5,871 nt of DNA from Nanobdellota archaeon (lineage in GTDB: Archaea > Nanobdellota > Nanobdellia > Woesearchaeales > GW2011-AR9): the NCBI GenBank assembly GCA_030695605.1, contig JAUYQE010000023.1, positions 1 through 5,871 of the forward strand, read 5' to 3'. A model generated the notes under the pieces. It made no database searches, was not told the origin of the DNA, and saw nothing but the letters and a program-made list of their open reading frames with translations. How positions within the stretch are numbered: the first letter of the stretch is position 1; each line of letters starts with the position of its first letter. The translations under genes and the position numbers were made by a program. This document shows, piece by piece, positions 1 to 4,717 of this stretch.

Positions 1-2
1 AA

Positions 3-89
3 AAAGTCTTAGAAAAAGAGTTTAAGAAAATTAGGATTAATGAACATTCAATAAATCCAAAATGGAACTATACTTTATCTAAAATTTAG
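3..89 (+). CDS. Possible 3' end of a truncated plus-strand gene, function unknown
   Basis: Reading frame 3 is open from the window edge to TAG at 87-89 and gives 28 residues ending NPKWNYTLSKI; the other two plus frames hit stops within 25 bases. The peptide is Lys/Ile/Asn-rich, with charged residues followed by an aromatic patch, as in the C-terminus of a soluble protein. The DNA here is far more AT-rich than the genes to the right, so this may be the edge of a region with a different history. The WNYT stretch faintly recalls the ends of some transposases, but 28 residues cannot support a family call. It could also be a chance open frame in AT-rich DNA. Confidence 0.33.
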   Translation, partial: KVLEKEFKKIRINEHSINPKWNYTLSKI

Positions 90-245
90 CAAGTTATTTT
101 TAGGCTTCCCCTTAATAGTAAATTCTCTTCTCTTTAATAACTTTCTGAACGGCAGGCTACGGCGGACTTTTGATTTTTCGGCTTCGCCGAACGTTGCACT
201 AAAATTCAATCCCTCTCGGGAGAGTTTAACACCAATTAACAAGCA
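90..245. other. Intergenic region with a GC-rich island between convergent genes
   Basis: This 156-base gap separates the possible plus-strand gene end at 89 from the iscA-like stop at 246. Most of it is AT-rich with T-tracts. Bases 148-195 form an abrupt GC-rich island containing GGCAGGCTACGGCGGAC and then a hairpin. A weak short palindrome lies at 213-224. I see no credible gene. Because the flanking genes converge, both transcripts must end here, and the T-tracts near 174-178 could help stop plus-strand transcription. Confidence 0.5.
177..191. repeat. Short perfect hairpin (TTCGGC-TTC-GCCGAA)
   Basis: The arms TTCGGC (177-182) and GCCGAA (186-191) are perfectly complementary around a three-base loop. 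The hairpin lies in the GC-rich island and is preceded by a T-run on the plus strand (174-178). It is not followed by a T-run on the plus strand, and on the minus strand it is followed by an A-run, so it is not a classical terminator in either direction. It could be part of a dispersed intergenic repeat. Confidence 0.4.
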
Positions 246-605
246 TCAGCAACATTTCTTCGGCGAGAAAGAAGTCTGGCACCCGCAACTTTCCTGCATG
301 TTGGGATTTTCGTACATAAAACTGCTTCCCAAAAAATCTTGGCGGTAATCAATCCGTGTCCCTTGCAGGAACTGAAAGCTCTTTTCGCCTACATATATTC
401 TCACGCCGAGATCCGAGAAGAAAAATTCACTGTCTCCCTCGAGAGGACTTTCATACGGTTCCAGCACATATTGAAATCCTGCACAGCCACCGGCGGCAAC
501 ACCGAAGCGGAGTTCATAGGCTCCCTCCCTCGGCAGGATGGCATTCTTTTCGCACAGGCTTTTCATCTGCAGAGCTGCTTCTTCCGTGAGAATCAAGCTT
601 CCCAA
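246..605 (-). CDS. IscA/HesB/ErpA-type iron-sulfur cluster carrier protein
   Basis: This 119-residue protein belongs to the A-type carrier family, which holds and passes on Fe-S clusters (or iron) in the cytoplasm. The three cluster-binding cysteines are visible: Cys41 in GGCAGFQY, and Cys107 and Cys109 in SCGCQTSF. Their spacing is close to the family norm, and the N-terminal ILTEEAALQ matches the usual 'LT..A' opening. The tail is unusual, ending SPKKCC, which adds two cysteines (118 and 119). The gene starts 24 bases after the DDAH-like stop and is probably co-transcribed. The start is uncertain: in-frame candidates are TTG at 605 and TTG at 596, since the first in-frame ATG (566) would remove the conserved opening. 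Identification is secure; exact N-terminus and partners are not. A-type carriers are less common in archaea than in bacteria. Confidence 0.9.
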   Translation of the reverse strand: MGSLILTEEAALQMKSLCEKNAILPREGAYELRFGVAAGGCAGFQYVLEPYESPLEGDSEFFFSDLGVRIYVGEKSFQFLQGTRIDYRQDFLGSSFMYENPNMQESCGCQTSFSPKKCC

Positions 606-628
606 GTTCTGTTCTTTTTCTCCGTCAT
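593..628 (-). other. 11-codon ATG frame overlapping the iscA-like start (coupling ORF or displaced N-terminus)
   Basis: ATG at 628-626 lies just after the DDAH-like stop (632-630) and has the archaeal-type ribosome binding site GGTG at 637-634. It reads MTEKKNRTWEA and stops at TGA 595-593, which overlaps the iscA-like TTG codon at 596-594 (TTGA). It may be a short coupling ORF that delivers ribosomes to the TTG. Alternatively it is the true N-terminus of the carrier shifted by one base: one extra A in the A5 run at 619-615 would give MTEKKEQNLGSLILTEEAAL, a natural start for this family. Neither is proven. Confidence 0.35.
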
Positions 629-629
629 C

Positions 630-1400
630 TTACCACCGCAGCGACAAGCACGTTATGCCGCCGTCCAGTTTTTCAAATTCAGACATCTCCAATTCTTTAA
701 TCCGTTCGTGCAGCGATTCTATTTTCTGCCGCGTTTTCGGAAATCCTTTCGGCATCAGCACCGTCCCATTCACCAGCAATACATTCGCCGCATAGCGTTC
801 ATCTTCATCGACAACCATCGGCTTAAATCCGGCTCTCCGAAAGCCCTCCGCAAATTCAGGGATGCAGAGCATAGTTCTCTCGCCAAGGTAGCCGGAGCCC
901 GTCGTCAAGTGGAGCACGTTTTGCGGCACCGGAATCAGCGCTGTCCGATAGCCGAGTTTCTCAAGAATATTTCGGAGCTGCAAAGCGCCTTCTTCATTCG
1001 TTCTTTGGGAAAGGCCAATACAATACTGCTCTTCCGTGCGTACCACATCGCCGCCGTCCAGTGTTCCCGGCCCTCTAATCTTTCCCCAGATGTGCATCTC
1101 TATTTTCAGTAGGCGCTCTAGCTGTTTTTCTTCTCCTCTTCGGTGGGAATGGCCGGGAGAAGAGATAATTGCGCCCGTATCCGTCAGCACGGCCGTATCT
1201 TCCACAAAGCAGCTGTCCGGATATTCGGGAGTTTCCCAGAGCACTACTGGCGTAACGCCACACGCCTTCAAAGCGGTTTCATATCCCCGATGCTGCTGCA
1301 TGGCTTTTTCGTAAACGGGGGGTTGGTCGAGACTCTGGGTAGTGATTCCCTGTGCCAATGAATAGGCCGGCTTTTTCATCAATGCGTGTTCGTAGTGCAT
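630..1400 (-). CDS. DDAH-like guanidino-modifying hydrolase (N(G),N(G)-dimethylarginine dimethylaminohydrolase family)
   Basis: The 256-residue product has the signatures of the dimethylarginine dimethylaminohydrolase branch of the pentein/amidinotransferase fold. These are FVEDTAV at residues 66-72, LDGGDV at 114-119, GLSQRTN at 129-135, His164 in VLHLTTG, and nucleophile Cys251 in GGITCLSLRW at the extreme C-terminus. DDAHs split methylated arginines to citrulline and a methylamine; relatives act on arginine or other guanidines, so the substrate is not fixed. A longer frame opens at TTG 1433. I chose ATG 1400 because MHYEHALMKKP matches the usual family start, the length fits bacterial DDAH, and GAGGT at 1412-1408 sits 7 bases upstream. 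The iscA-like gene follows closely. The structured repeat region immediately upstream may control this gene. Confidence 0.88.
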   Translation of the reverse strand: MHYEHALMKKPAYSLAQGITTQSLDQPPVYEKAMQQHRGYETALKACGVTPVVLWETPEYPDSCFVEDTAVLTDTGAIISSPGHSHRRGEEKQLERLLKIEMHIWGKIRGPGTLDGGDVVRTEEQYCIGLSQRTNEEGALQLRNILEKLGYRTALIPVPQNVLHLTTGSGYLGERTMLCIPEFAEGFRRAGFKPMVVDEDERYAANVLLVNGTVLMPKGFPKTRQKIESLHERIKELEMSEFEKLDGGITCLSLRW

Positions 1401-1407
1401 AACTAAA

Positions 1408-1412
1408 ACCTC
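1408..1412 (-). promoter_or_regulatory. Ribosome binding site deciding the DDAH-like start
   Basis: GAGGT on the minus strand, 7 bases before ATG 1400-1398, matches the core of the archaeal Shine-Dalgarno sequence. Most other genes here look leaderless, so its presence implies a transcript with a real 5' leader. It supports ATG 1400 over the upstream TTG at 1433. Confidence 0.6.
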
Positions 1413-1440
1413 ATAAGCTTCTTGATATGTCAAAAATATA

Positions 1441-1463
1441 CCACCGGTCTATTTGACCGGTGG
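1441..1463. repeat. Perfect 9-bp hairpin
   Basis: CCACCGGTC (1441-1449) and GACCGGTGG (1455-1463) pair perfectly around a TATTT loop. In a minus-strand transcript the hairpin would lie about 40 bases before the DDAH-like start codon, inside the 5' leader. Its GGTGG arm is also needed by the neighbouring hairpin at 1459-1475, so only one of the two can form at a time. Confidence 0.7.
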
Positions 1464-1475
1464 ACAATGTCCACC
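1459..1475. repeat. Competing 7-bp hairpin
   Basis: GGTGGAC (1459-1465) and GTCCACC (1469-1475) pair perfectly across the 3-base loop AAT. It shares bases 1459-1463 with the 9-bp hairpin at 1441-1463, so the structures are mutually exclusive, a layout seen in attenuators and riboswitch expression platforms. Whether it works in RNA here is unknown. Confidence 0.55.
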
Positions 1476-1492
1476 CTGCGAGATTCTAGGCA

Positions 1493-1502
1493 GTATATTT
1501 TT
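1493..1502 (-). promoter_or_regulatory. Candidate TATA box for the DDAH-iscA transcript
   Basis: The minus strand reads AAAAATATAC here, the best TATA-like box that leaves room for a leader. Transcription would start near 1471 and give a leader of about 70 bases containing the 1441-1463 hairpin and the GAGGT ribosome binding site. The inverted copy at 1432-1440 (TATATTTTT on the minus strand) is an alternative that would leave only about 10 leader bases. Confidence 0.35.
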
Positions 1503-1510
1503 GAGCATGA

Positions 1511-1582
1511 TCAAAAGGTCGGCTGGGTGAGCGAAGCGAACATGCCACCTGTCTTTGACTGGTGGTCCCTGCCGACTTTTGA
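1511..1582 (-). terminator. Long imperfect stem-loop downstream of the zinc-ribbon gene, possible terminator
   Basis: TCAAAAGGTCGGCTGGG (1511-1527) pairs with CCCTGCCGACTTTTGA (1567-1582) apart from one bulged base and one mismatch. The 39-base loop holds a smaller hairpin (1545-1553 with 1557-1565, one T-T mismatch). It begins 18 bases after the stop of the 126-residue protein. On the minus strand the final arm ends in CCTTTTGA, so it could end that transcript. It could equally be a structured RNA or a repeat element. Confidence 0.4.
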
Positions 1583-1600
1583 CAACGGGAGTTCTTATGA

Positions 1601-1981
1601 TTATAAGAGGGAGAACGTTTTCAATCGGGGAATTTCCTGATTGCAGTACGGGCAGGTTTTCGGTATTTTTCGGAAGGGATCGTATTTGAAAGCATAGGAG
1701 CATAAGCACGTGTATTGTACCTGTGCTGTGCCCGGGATTTTCTTGAAAGTCCCTCGAACATCTTCCCGATTCCGCATCCGCGCCGCTTTTTCCAAGTAGT
1801 CATCCTCGGCATCCCAGCCCGCAGGCTTGGGGGGAACGGCCTCTTTTTTGGCTTTTTTCTGCTCCGTCTTGCCGGTAAAGCAGCTGGGGCAGACCATCTG
1901 CCGTAAGTCGTGGTGCAGCTTAAACTGGTCTGCTAAGGCTTCATCGCCGCATACTCTGCATTTTGCCCGGACGCCGTTCAT
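1601..1981 (-). CDS. Small double zinc-ribbon protein (126 residues), function unknown
   Basis: The product has two cysteine clusters joined by a charged linker. The N-terminal ribbon uses Cys8, Cys11, Cys31 and Cys34 (CRVC...CPSC). Residues 40-85 are Lys/Glu/Arg-rich and probably flexible. The C-terminal ribbon uses Cys92, Cys94, Cys110 and Cys113 (YTCLCSYAF...CPYC). The second ribbon has an odd CxC first knuckle instead of CxxC. I recognise no named family. Basic zinc ribbons of this size in archaea often bind RNA, DNA or the translation or transcription machinery, but that is inference. The ATG at 1981 is supported by a TATA-like box centred 27 bases upstream. It lies downstream of the CCA-adding enzyme on the same strand with its own promoter. 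A 93-residue protein at 3469-3750 has the same layout. Confidence 0.82.
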   Translation of the reverse strand: MNGVRAKCRVCGDEALADQFKLHHDLRQMVCPSCFTGKTEQKKAKKEAVPPKPAGWDAEDDYLEKAARMRNREDVRGTFKKIPGTAQVQYTCLCSYAFKYDPFRKIPKTCPYCNQEIPRLKTFSLL

Positions 1982-2003
1982 GCTGCTTCTCAGAGAATTT
2001 CCC

Positions 2004-2013
2004 CTATAAATAG
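2004..2013 (-). promoter_or_regulatory. TATA box for the 126-residue zinc-ribbon gene
   Basis: CTATTTATAG on the minus strand is centred about 27 bases upstream of ATG 1981, placing the transcription start at or beside the start codon (leaderless). A short inverted repeat (ATTGC 2017-2021, GCAAT 2027-2031) sits just upstream of the box and could be an operator or part of the end of the CCA gene transcript. Confidence 0.6.
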
Positions 2014-2042
2014 TTTATTGCGATGAGCAATTCATGTCTTTA

Positions 2043-3308
2043 TCAGAGAATAGTTACGCTCTTGATGCGCTGTAGCCGTTCTTGCACATACGAATCTTTG
2101 AGCGTTTCGGCAACAAAACTGTTGATGTCAGGGTGAGGGAAAGCAACAGTAGCCCTGATCTTTCCATCTCTGACAAAGGTTTTTGGATATTTTTTCCTGA
2201 AAGCAGCAACGCTTTCTTTTAACTCGAGTGGCGGCCCTTTTCTTTCCTCGGCTGCCGGTAGCATTTTTTTCTTGAGGAAGAAATAGAACCGTGCTTCTTC
2301 ACCAGCATCCCAATCCCAACCAGATTCCTGCAGGGAAAAAGGGCTAAGCCGTTTCTTCAGGAAATCATATACTTTCACGAGTTTCATGCCGACCACATCT
2401 TCTTTTCCGCGAAGGGGGGCAACGCTCAGGAAAACCAGATTGGTTTTCTCTTTCTCGGCACGCTTTTTCAGGTGCTGCAGTGAGAGCGCTTCCCGGGTGA
2501 AGAAAGAAACAGTGGGCTGGCGCAAAAATGCCCGTGCCACCTTCTTGAACTGCAGGAATTTTTCGAGCGAGAGAGCCGCAGCCGCATTGCGTTTCGGATC
2601 GACGGGATCGATGACCACAAGGGGCGATCGCAATTTTGACTGGTTCAGCTCAAAAAAAACGTTCTTTTTCGGATAATGGTGAGCCACGTCAATCACGTCT
2701 TTCATCTCCCAGCGCTGGGCAGCTTGCAGCAGTTTTTCGAAAGATCCAGAAGCTGCCGTAAGAATTTCCAGCACATAGCCGGAGAAGCCGGTGATATACG
2801 ACTCCGCCCCATAGAGCCGTTGGGCTCTGCAGAACTGCTTGGCCAGAAGGATGTCATCTTTTATTTTTTTGGCCTGTGCATTCACCCATTTGGTGTGCAG
2901 GGGGGAAACATCGGTAATATTCACAGCTTGTGCCGCTTTGCCGATCTTCAGGATGGGCATCACTTCGAAAGCACAGTTTTGATACTGGAGCTGAAAATAA
3001 TCTCGGCTGCCATGCAGGCGCTCTATTTTTTGTTTTGGAAATACTTTTTTAAGGCTGGACTCCAGCAGGTCAGAAAGCCGCAGCGACTCTTTGCGGTACT
3101 TTTGCAGCGGGAAAAGCACAAATATGTCGATATCATGGTTCCCTGAAAGCCATGTTCCCTTAGCCCCACTGCCACCGAGAATAGCGTGCGCATCTTTTAG
3201 CTTGGCGTTGAGCTTTTTCAGGAACTCTTCTGCGGCTTTTTTGAAGCGGAGCTGTTCTGCTTTAGTCGGTTTTATTTTTGTTAAAGCCTCTTTGAGGATG
3301 GTTTGCAT
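2043..3308 (-). CDS. cca: Archaeal class I CCA-adding tRNA nucleotidyltransferase
   Basis: This 421-residue enzyme adds or repairs the 3'-terminal CCA of tRNAs using CTP and ATP without a nucleic acid template. The nucleotidyltransferase signature GSGAKGTWL (46-54) is followed by Asp59-Ile-Asp61, whose aspartates should bind the catalytic metals, and FEVMPIL holds the probable third carboxylate (Glu115). Archaeal hallmarks follow: SPLHTKWV (135-142), RLYGAES...GFSGYVLEIL (164-183) and DPVDPKRNAAAALS (234-247). The C-terminal part (about 255-421) is the tRNA-binding body and tail and is less conserved. Length is close to the archaeal norm and no key motif is missing. ATG 3308 is supported by a TATA-like box centred 27 bases upstream. 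It is divergent from the 93-residue zinc-ribbon gene. This is the best evidence that the DNA is archaeal. Confidence 0.97.
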   Translation of the reverse strand: MQTILKEALTKIKPTKAEQLRFKKAAEEFLKKLNAKLKDAHAILGGSGAKGTWLSGNHDIDIFVLFPLQKYRKESLRLSDLLESSLKKVFPKQKIERLHGSRDYFQLQYQNCAFEVMPILKIGKAAQAVNITDVSPLHTKWVNAQAKKIKDDILLAKQFCRAQRLYGAESYITGFSGYVLEILTAASGSFEKLLQAAQRWEMKDVIDVAHHYPKKNVFFELNQSKLRSPLVVIDPVDPKRNAAAALSLEKFLQFKKVARAFLRQPTVSFFTREALSLQHLKKRAEKEKTNLVFLSVAPLRGKEDVVGMKLVKVYDFLKKRLSPFSLQESGWDWDAGEEARFYFFLKKKMLPAAEERKGPPLELKESVAAFRKKYPKTFVRDGKIRATVAFPHPDINSFVAETLKDSYVQERLQRIKSVTIL

Positions 3309-3330
3309 GGATGAAAGATAAATAAAGAAG

Positions 3331-3339
3331 TTATATTAA
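3331..3339 (-). promoter_or_regulatory. TATA box for the cca gene
   Basis: TTAATATAA on the minus strand is centred 27 bases upstream of ATG 3308, so the mRNA should be leaderless. No Shine-Dalgarno sequence precedes the start codon. Confidence 0.6.
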
Positions 3340-3439
3340 GGTTTTGGCAGGTTTTTGTGGTTTGGCAACCCGTATCGCTTCTCTTTACTCGCGTTTCATC
3401 AATCAGGTTTTTCTTTCTTTGCGGCGACAACAGCATTTT

Positions 3440-3448
3440 TTTATATTT
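3440..3448 (+). promoter_or_regulatory. TATA box for the 93-residue zinc-ribbon gene
   Basis: TTTATATTT, at the end of a T-run, is centred 25 bases upstream of ATG 3469. This leaderless geometry shows that the open frame extending back to 3355 is not translated. The cca promoter faces the other way about 110 bases to the left. Confidence 0.62.
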
Positions 3449-3468
3449 CTTCTTCTTTCCAGCAAACC

Positions 3469-3750
3469 ATGACCGTCACCGTCCCCTGTAACCGCTGCGG
3501 CAAGTCCGTCAGTCTGCTGGAAGCGAGGGAAGTGCCGTCTTTGGCAAGAGGCATGATGCGTTACGAATGCTTTTCCTGTTCACGGAAGCCTTCTTTTACC
3601 TCTGCAGCTTCACCAGCACCGTCTGTCCGCAAGAAGTATTACTGCCAGCTTTGCAACTATCATTTCCATGCGAAGCAGGGCATCTGCCCGTATTGCAATG
3701 GCGTGGATGGCGTGATTGAAGGGAATGTGACGGTGCAGGACCTTCTCTGA
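3469..3750 (+). CDS. Small double zinc-ribbon protein (93 residues), function unknown
   Basis: Two four-cysteine sites are visible: Cys7/Cys10 with Cys34/Cys37 (CNRC...CFSC), and Cys59/Cys62 with Cys73/Cys76 (YYCQLCNYHF...CPYC). A Ser/Ala/Pro-rich linker of about 20 residues joins them. The layout and the C-terminal ribbon match the 126-residue protein at 1601-1981, so the two may be distant paralogues. I know no named family. A role in nucleic acid or ribosome binding is plausible but inferred. ATG 3469 is preferred over the 38-residue upstream extension because a TATA box lies inside that extension at leaderless distance and the extension looks non-coding (Phe/Ser-rich, no domain). It is divergent from cca and 66 bases upstream of the ferritin-like/VIT gene, which has its own promoter. 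Confidence 0.82.
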   Translation: MTVTVPCNRCGKSVSLLEAREVPSLARGMMRYECFSCSRKPSFTSAASPAPSVRKKYYCQLCNYHFHAKQGICPYCNGVDGVIEGNVTVQDLL

Positions 3751-3786
3751 TTCTCTTTGAGACCGGGTTGGAAAGCTGCCCAAAGC

Positions 3787-3796
3787 TATATAAATA
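3787..3796 (+). promoter_or_regulatory. TATA box for the ferritin-like/VIT gene
   Basis: TATATAAATA is the clearest TATA box in the window, centred about 25 bases before ATG 3817. It supports that start over ATG 3757, which lies upstream of the promoter. Confidence 0.68.
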
Positions 3797-3816
3797 TTCT
3801 TTCATTCATTTTCTTG

Positions 3817-4692
3817 ATGGAAAAGAGGACTAAGAAAGCCTTACTCTGCGCCCAGCGTAGCGAGCTGACTGCTTATGCTGTCTATGAGGACTTAGCAAAG
3901 CGGACGCCACACGTGCGGAACCACAAAATTCTGGAGAAAGCTGCCCGCGACGAATGGCGGCATTATATGGTTTTACAATCTATCACCAAAGAAACAGTGC
4001 GTTCCCCTCCTTTTTCTGTCCAGTGGTATGTATTCTTAGCACATCTCTTTGGGCTTTCATTCAGCCTGAAACTTATGGAGAGGCGGGATTGCATTTCTCC
4101 GGCGCGCTATCATACTCTGGCTCGCCAGTTTCCAGCTTTGGGCAGCATCGGAAAAGATGAAGAGCGCCATGAAAAAGAAGTGCTGGGAAAACTTGCTGAA
4201 GAGCGGCTTACCTATGCTGGAGCCATGGTGCTGGGATTGAATGATGCATTGGTGGAACTGACCGGAGCATTGGCGGGATTAACGTTAGCTTTGCAGAATG
4301 CCCGCTTGATTGCTATCACGGGGCTCATTACCGGTGTTGCGGCTTCTCTCTCGATGGCAGCTTCAAATTATTTATCCTCCCGTGAAGACGTCGAGAAAAA
4401 CAGTGATCGCCAGCCGTTCACTTCAGCAATCTATACCGGCATTGCTTATATTGTAACTGTTTTGATCCTGGTTGCACCCTATTTCTTTTTCCGCAACGTT
4501 TTCCTCGCTCTCGGCACCACCTTAGCTCTGGCGCTCTTTATTGTTATCGCCTACTCTTTCTACATCACGACAGCTAAAAGCCAGAAGTTCTGGCCCCGAT
4601 TCAGAGAGATGGTACTTATTTCTCTGACGGTAGCGCTCATTAGCTTTGGCGTCGGCTGGCTGCTGCGGTCGCTAGTGGGGGTTGAAGTCTAA
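3817..4692 (+). CDS. Ferritin-like domain fused to a VIT1/CCC1-family membrane metal transporter
   Basis: This 291-residue protein has two parts. Residues 1-130 form a ferritin/rubrerythrin-like helical domain with acid/His pairs suited to a di-metal site: Glu16 in SELTAY, Glu46 and His49 in DEWRH, Glu88 in LMERRD, and Glu115/Glu116/His118 in DEERHEKE. Residues 132-291 are a VIT1/CCC1-type membrane domain opening with GLNDALVELTGALAGL, with about five hydrophobic segments near 133-158, 163-183, 203-223, 227-252 and 265-287. Proteins of this family move Fe(II) or Mn(II) out of the cytosol, and the ferritin-like part may sense or feed the metal. Bacterial MbfA has a comparable arrangement. ATG 3817 (not 3757) is supported by the TATA box and because Glu16 then falls in the first helix. 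It converges on the 104-residue gene with 25 bases between stops. Direction of transport and the metal are inferred. Confidence 0.88.
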   Translation: MEKRTKKALLCAQRSELTAYAVYEDLAKRTPHVRNHKILEKAARDEWRHYMVLQSITKETVRSPPFSVQWYVFLAHLFGLSFSLKLMERRDCISPARYHTLARQFPALGSIGKDEERHEKEVLGKLAEERLTYAGAMVLGLNDALVELTGALAGLTLALQNARLIAITGLITGVAASLSMAASNYLSSREDVEKNSDRQPFTSAIYTGIAYIVTVLILVAPYFFFRNVFLALGTTLALALFIVIAYSFYITTAKSQKFWPRFREMVLISLTVALISFGVGWLLRSLVGVEV

Positions 4693-4717
4693 GAGGAAGA
4701 AGAGAAAAGTCTCGCAC

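Larger units (their letters stand above)
1422..1582. repeat. Nested inverted-repeat region upstream of the DDAH-like gene
   Basis: About 160 non-coding bases are packed with palindromes. A 12-base perfect inverted repeat (TCAAAAATATAC at 1430-1441, GTATATTTTTGA at 1493-1504) extends outwards imperfectly on both sides to about 1422 and 1514. It encloses two short hairpins that share a strand. To the right is a longer stem (arms 1511-1527 and 1567-1582) enclosing a further hairpin. The hairpins at 1441-1463 and 1545-1565 resemble each other. The region could be a structured mRNA leader, a terminator-promoter junction, an operator cluster or the remnant of a small palindromic mobile element. No open frame of interest crosses it. 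Confidence 0.7.

Noticed and set aside
213..224. Short palindrome CTCTCGGGAGAG as terminator of iscA
   Set aside because: The stem is only 4-5 bp with a very small loop and no T-run close behind on the minus strand.
339..1112. Long open plus-strand frame (257 codons) opposite iscA and the DDAH-like gene
   Set aside because: It is antisense to two clearly recognisable proteins, has an implausible His/Phe/Arg-rich composition and shows no domain.
1401..1433. TTG start giving an 11-residue N-terminal extension of the DDAH-like protein
   Set aside because: The family normally begins at MHYEHALMKKP; ATG 1400 has a ribosome binding site at proper spacing, and the extension overlaps the promoter/palindrome region.
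1422..1582. tRNA gene or CRISPR repeats as explanation of the palindromic region
   Set aside because: There is no cloverleaf with a T-arm GTTCRA motif, and repeats are not regularly spaced with unique spacers.
2676..3146. Plus-strand 156-codon frame inside cca
   Set aside because: It is wholly antisense to conserved CCA-adding enzyme motifs and has no promoter or recognisable domain.
3355..3468. 38-residue N-terminal extension of the 93-residue zinc-ribbon protein, superficially like a hydrophobic signal
   Set aside because: A TATA box lies inside it at leaderless distance from ATG 3469, and the stretch has no proper signal-peptide layout.
3757..3816. Earlier ATG for the ferritin-like/VIT protein
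   Set aside because: It lies upstream of a strong TATA box whose spacing points to ATG 3817, and the extra 20 residues have no family counterpart.
4693..4717. Purine-rich gap between convergent genes as a bidirectional terminator
   Set aside because: It is only 25 bases with no clear hairpin. The minus strand is pyrimidine-rich and might help stop that transcript, but this is too weak to annotate.
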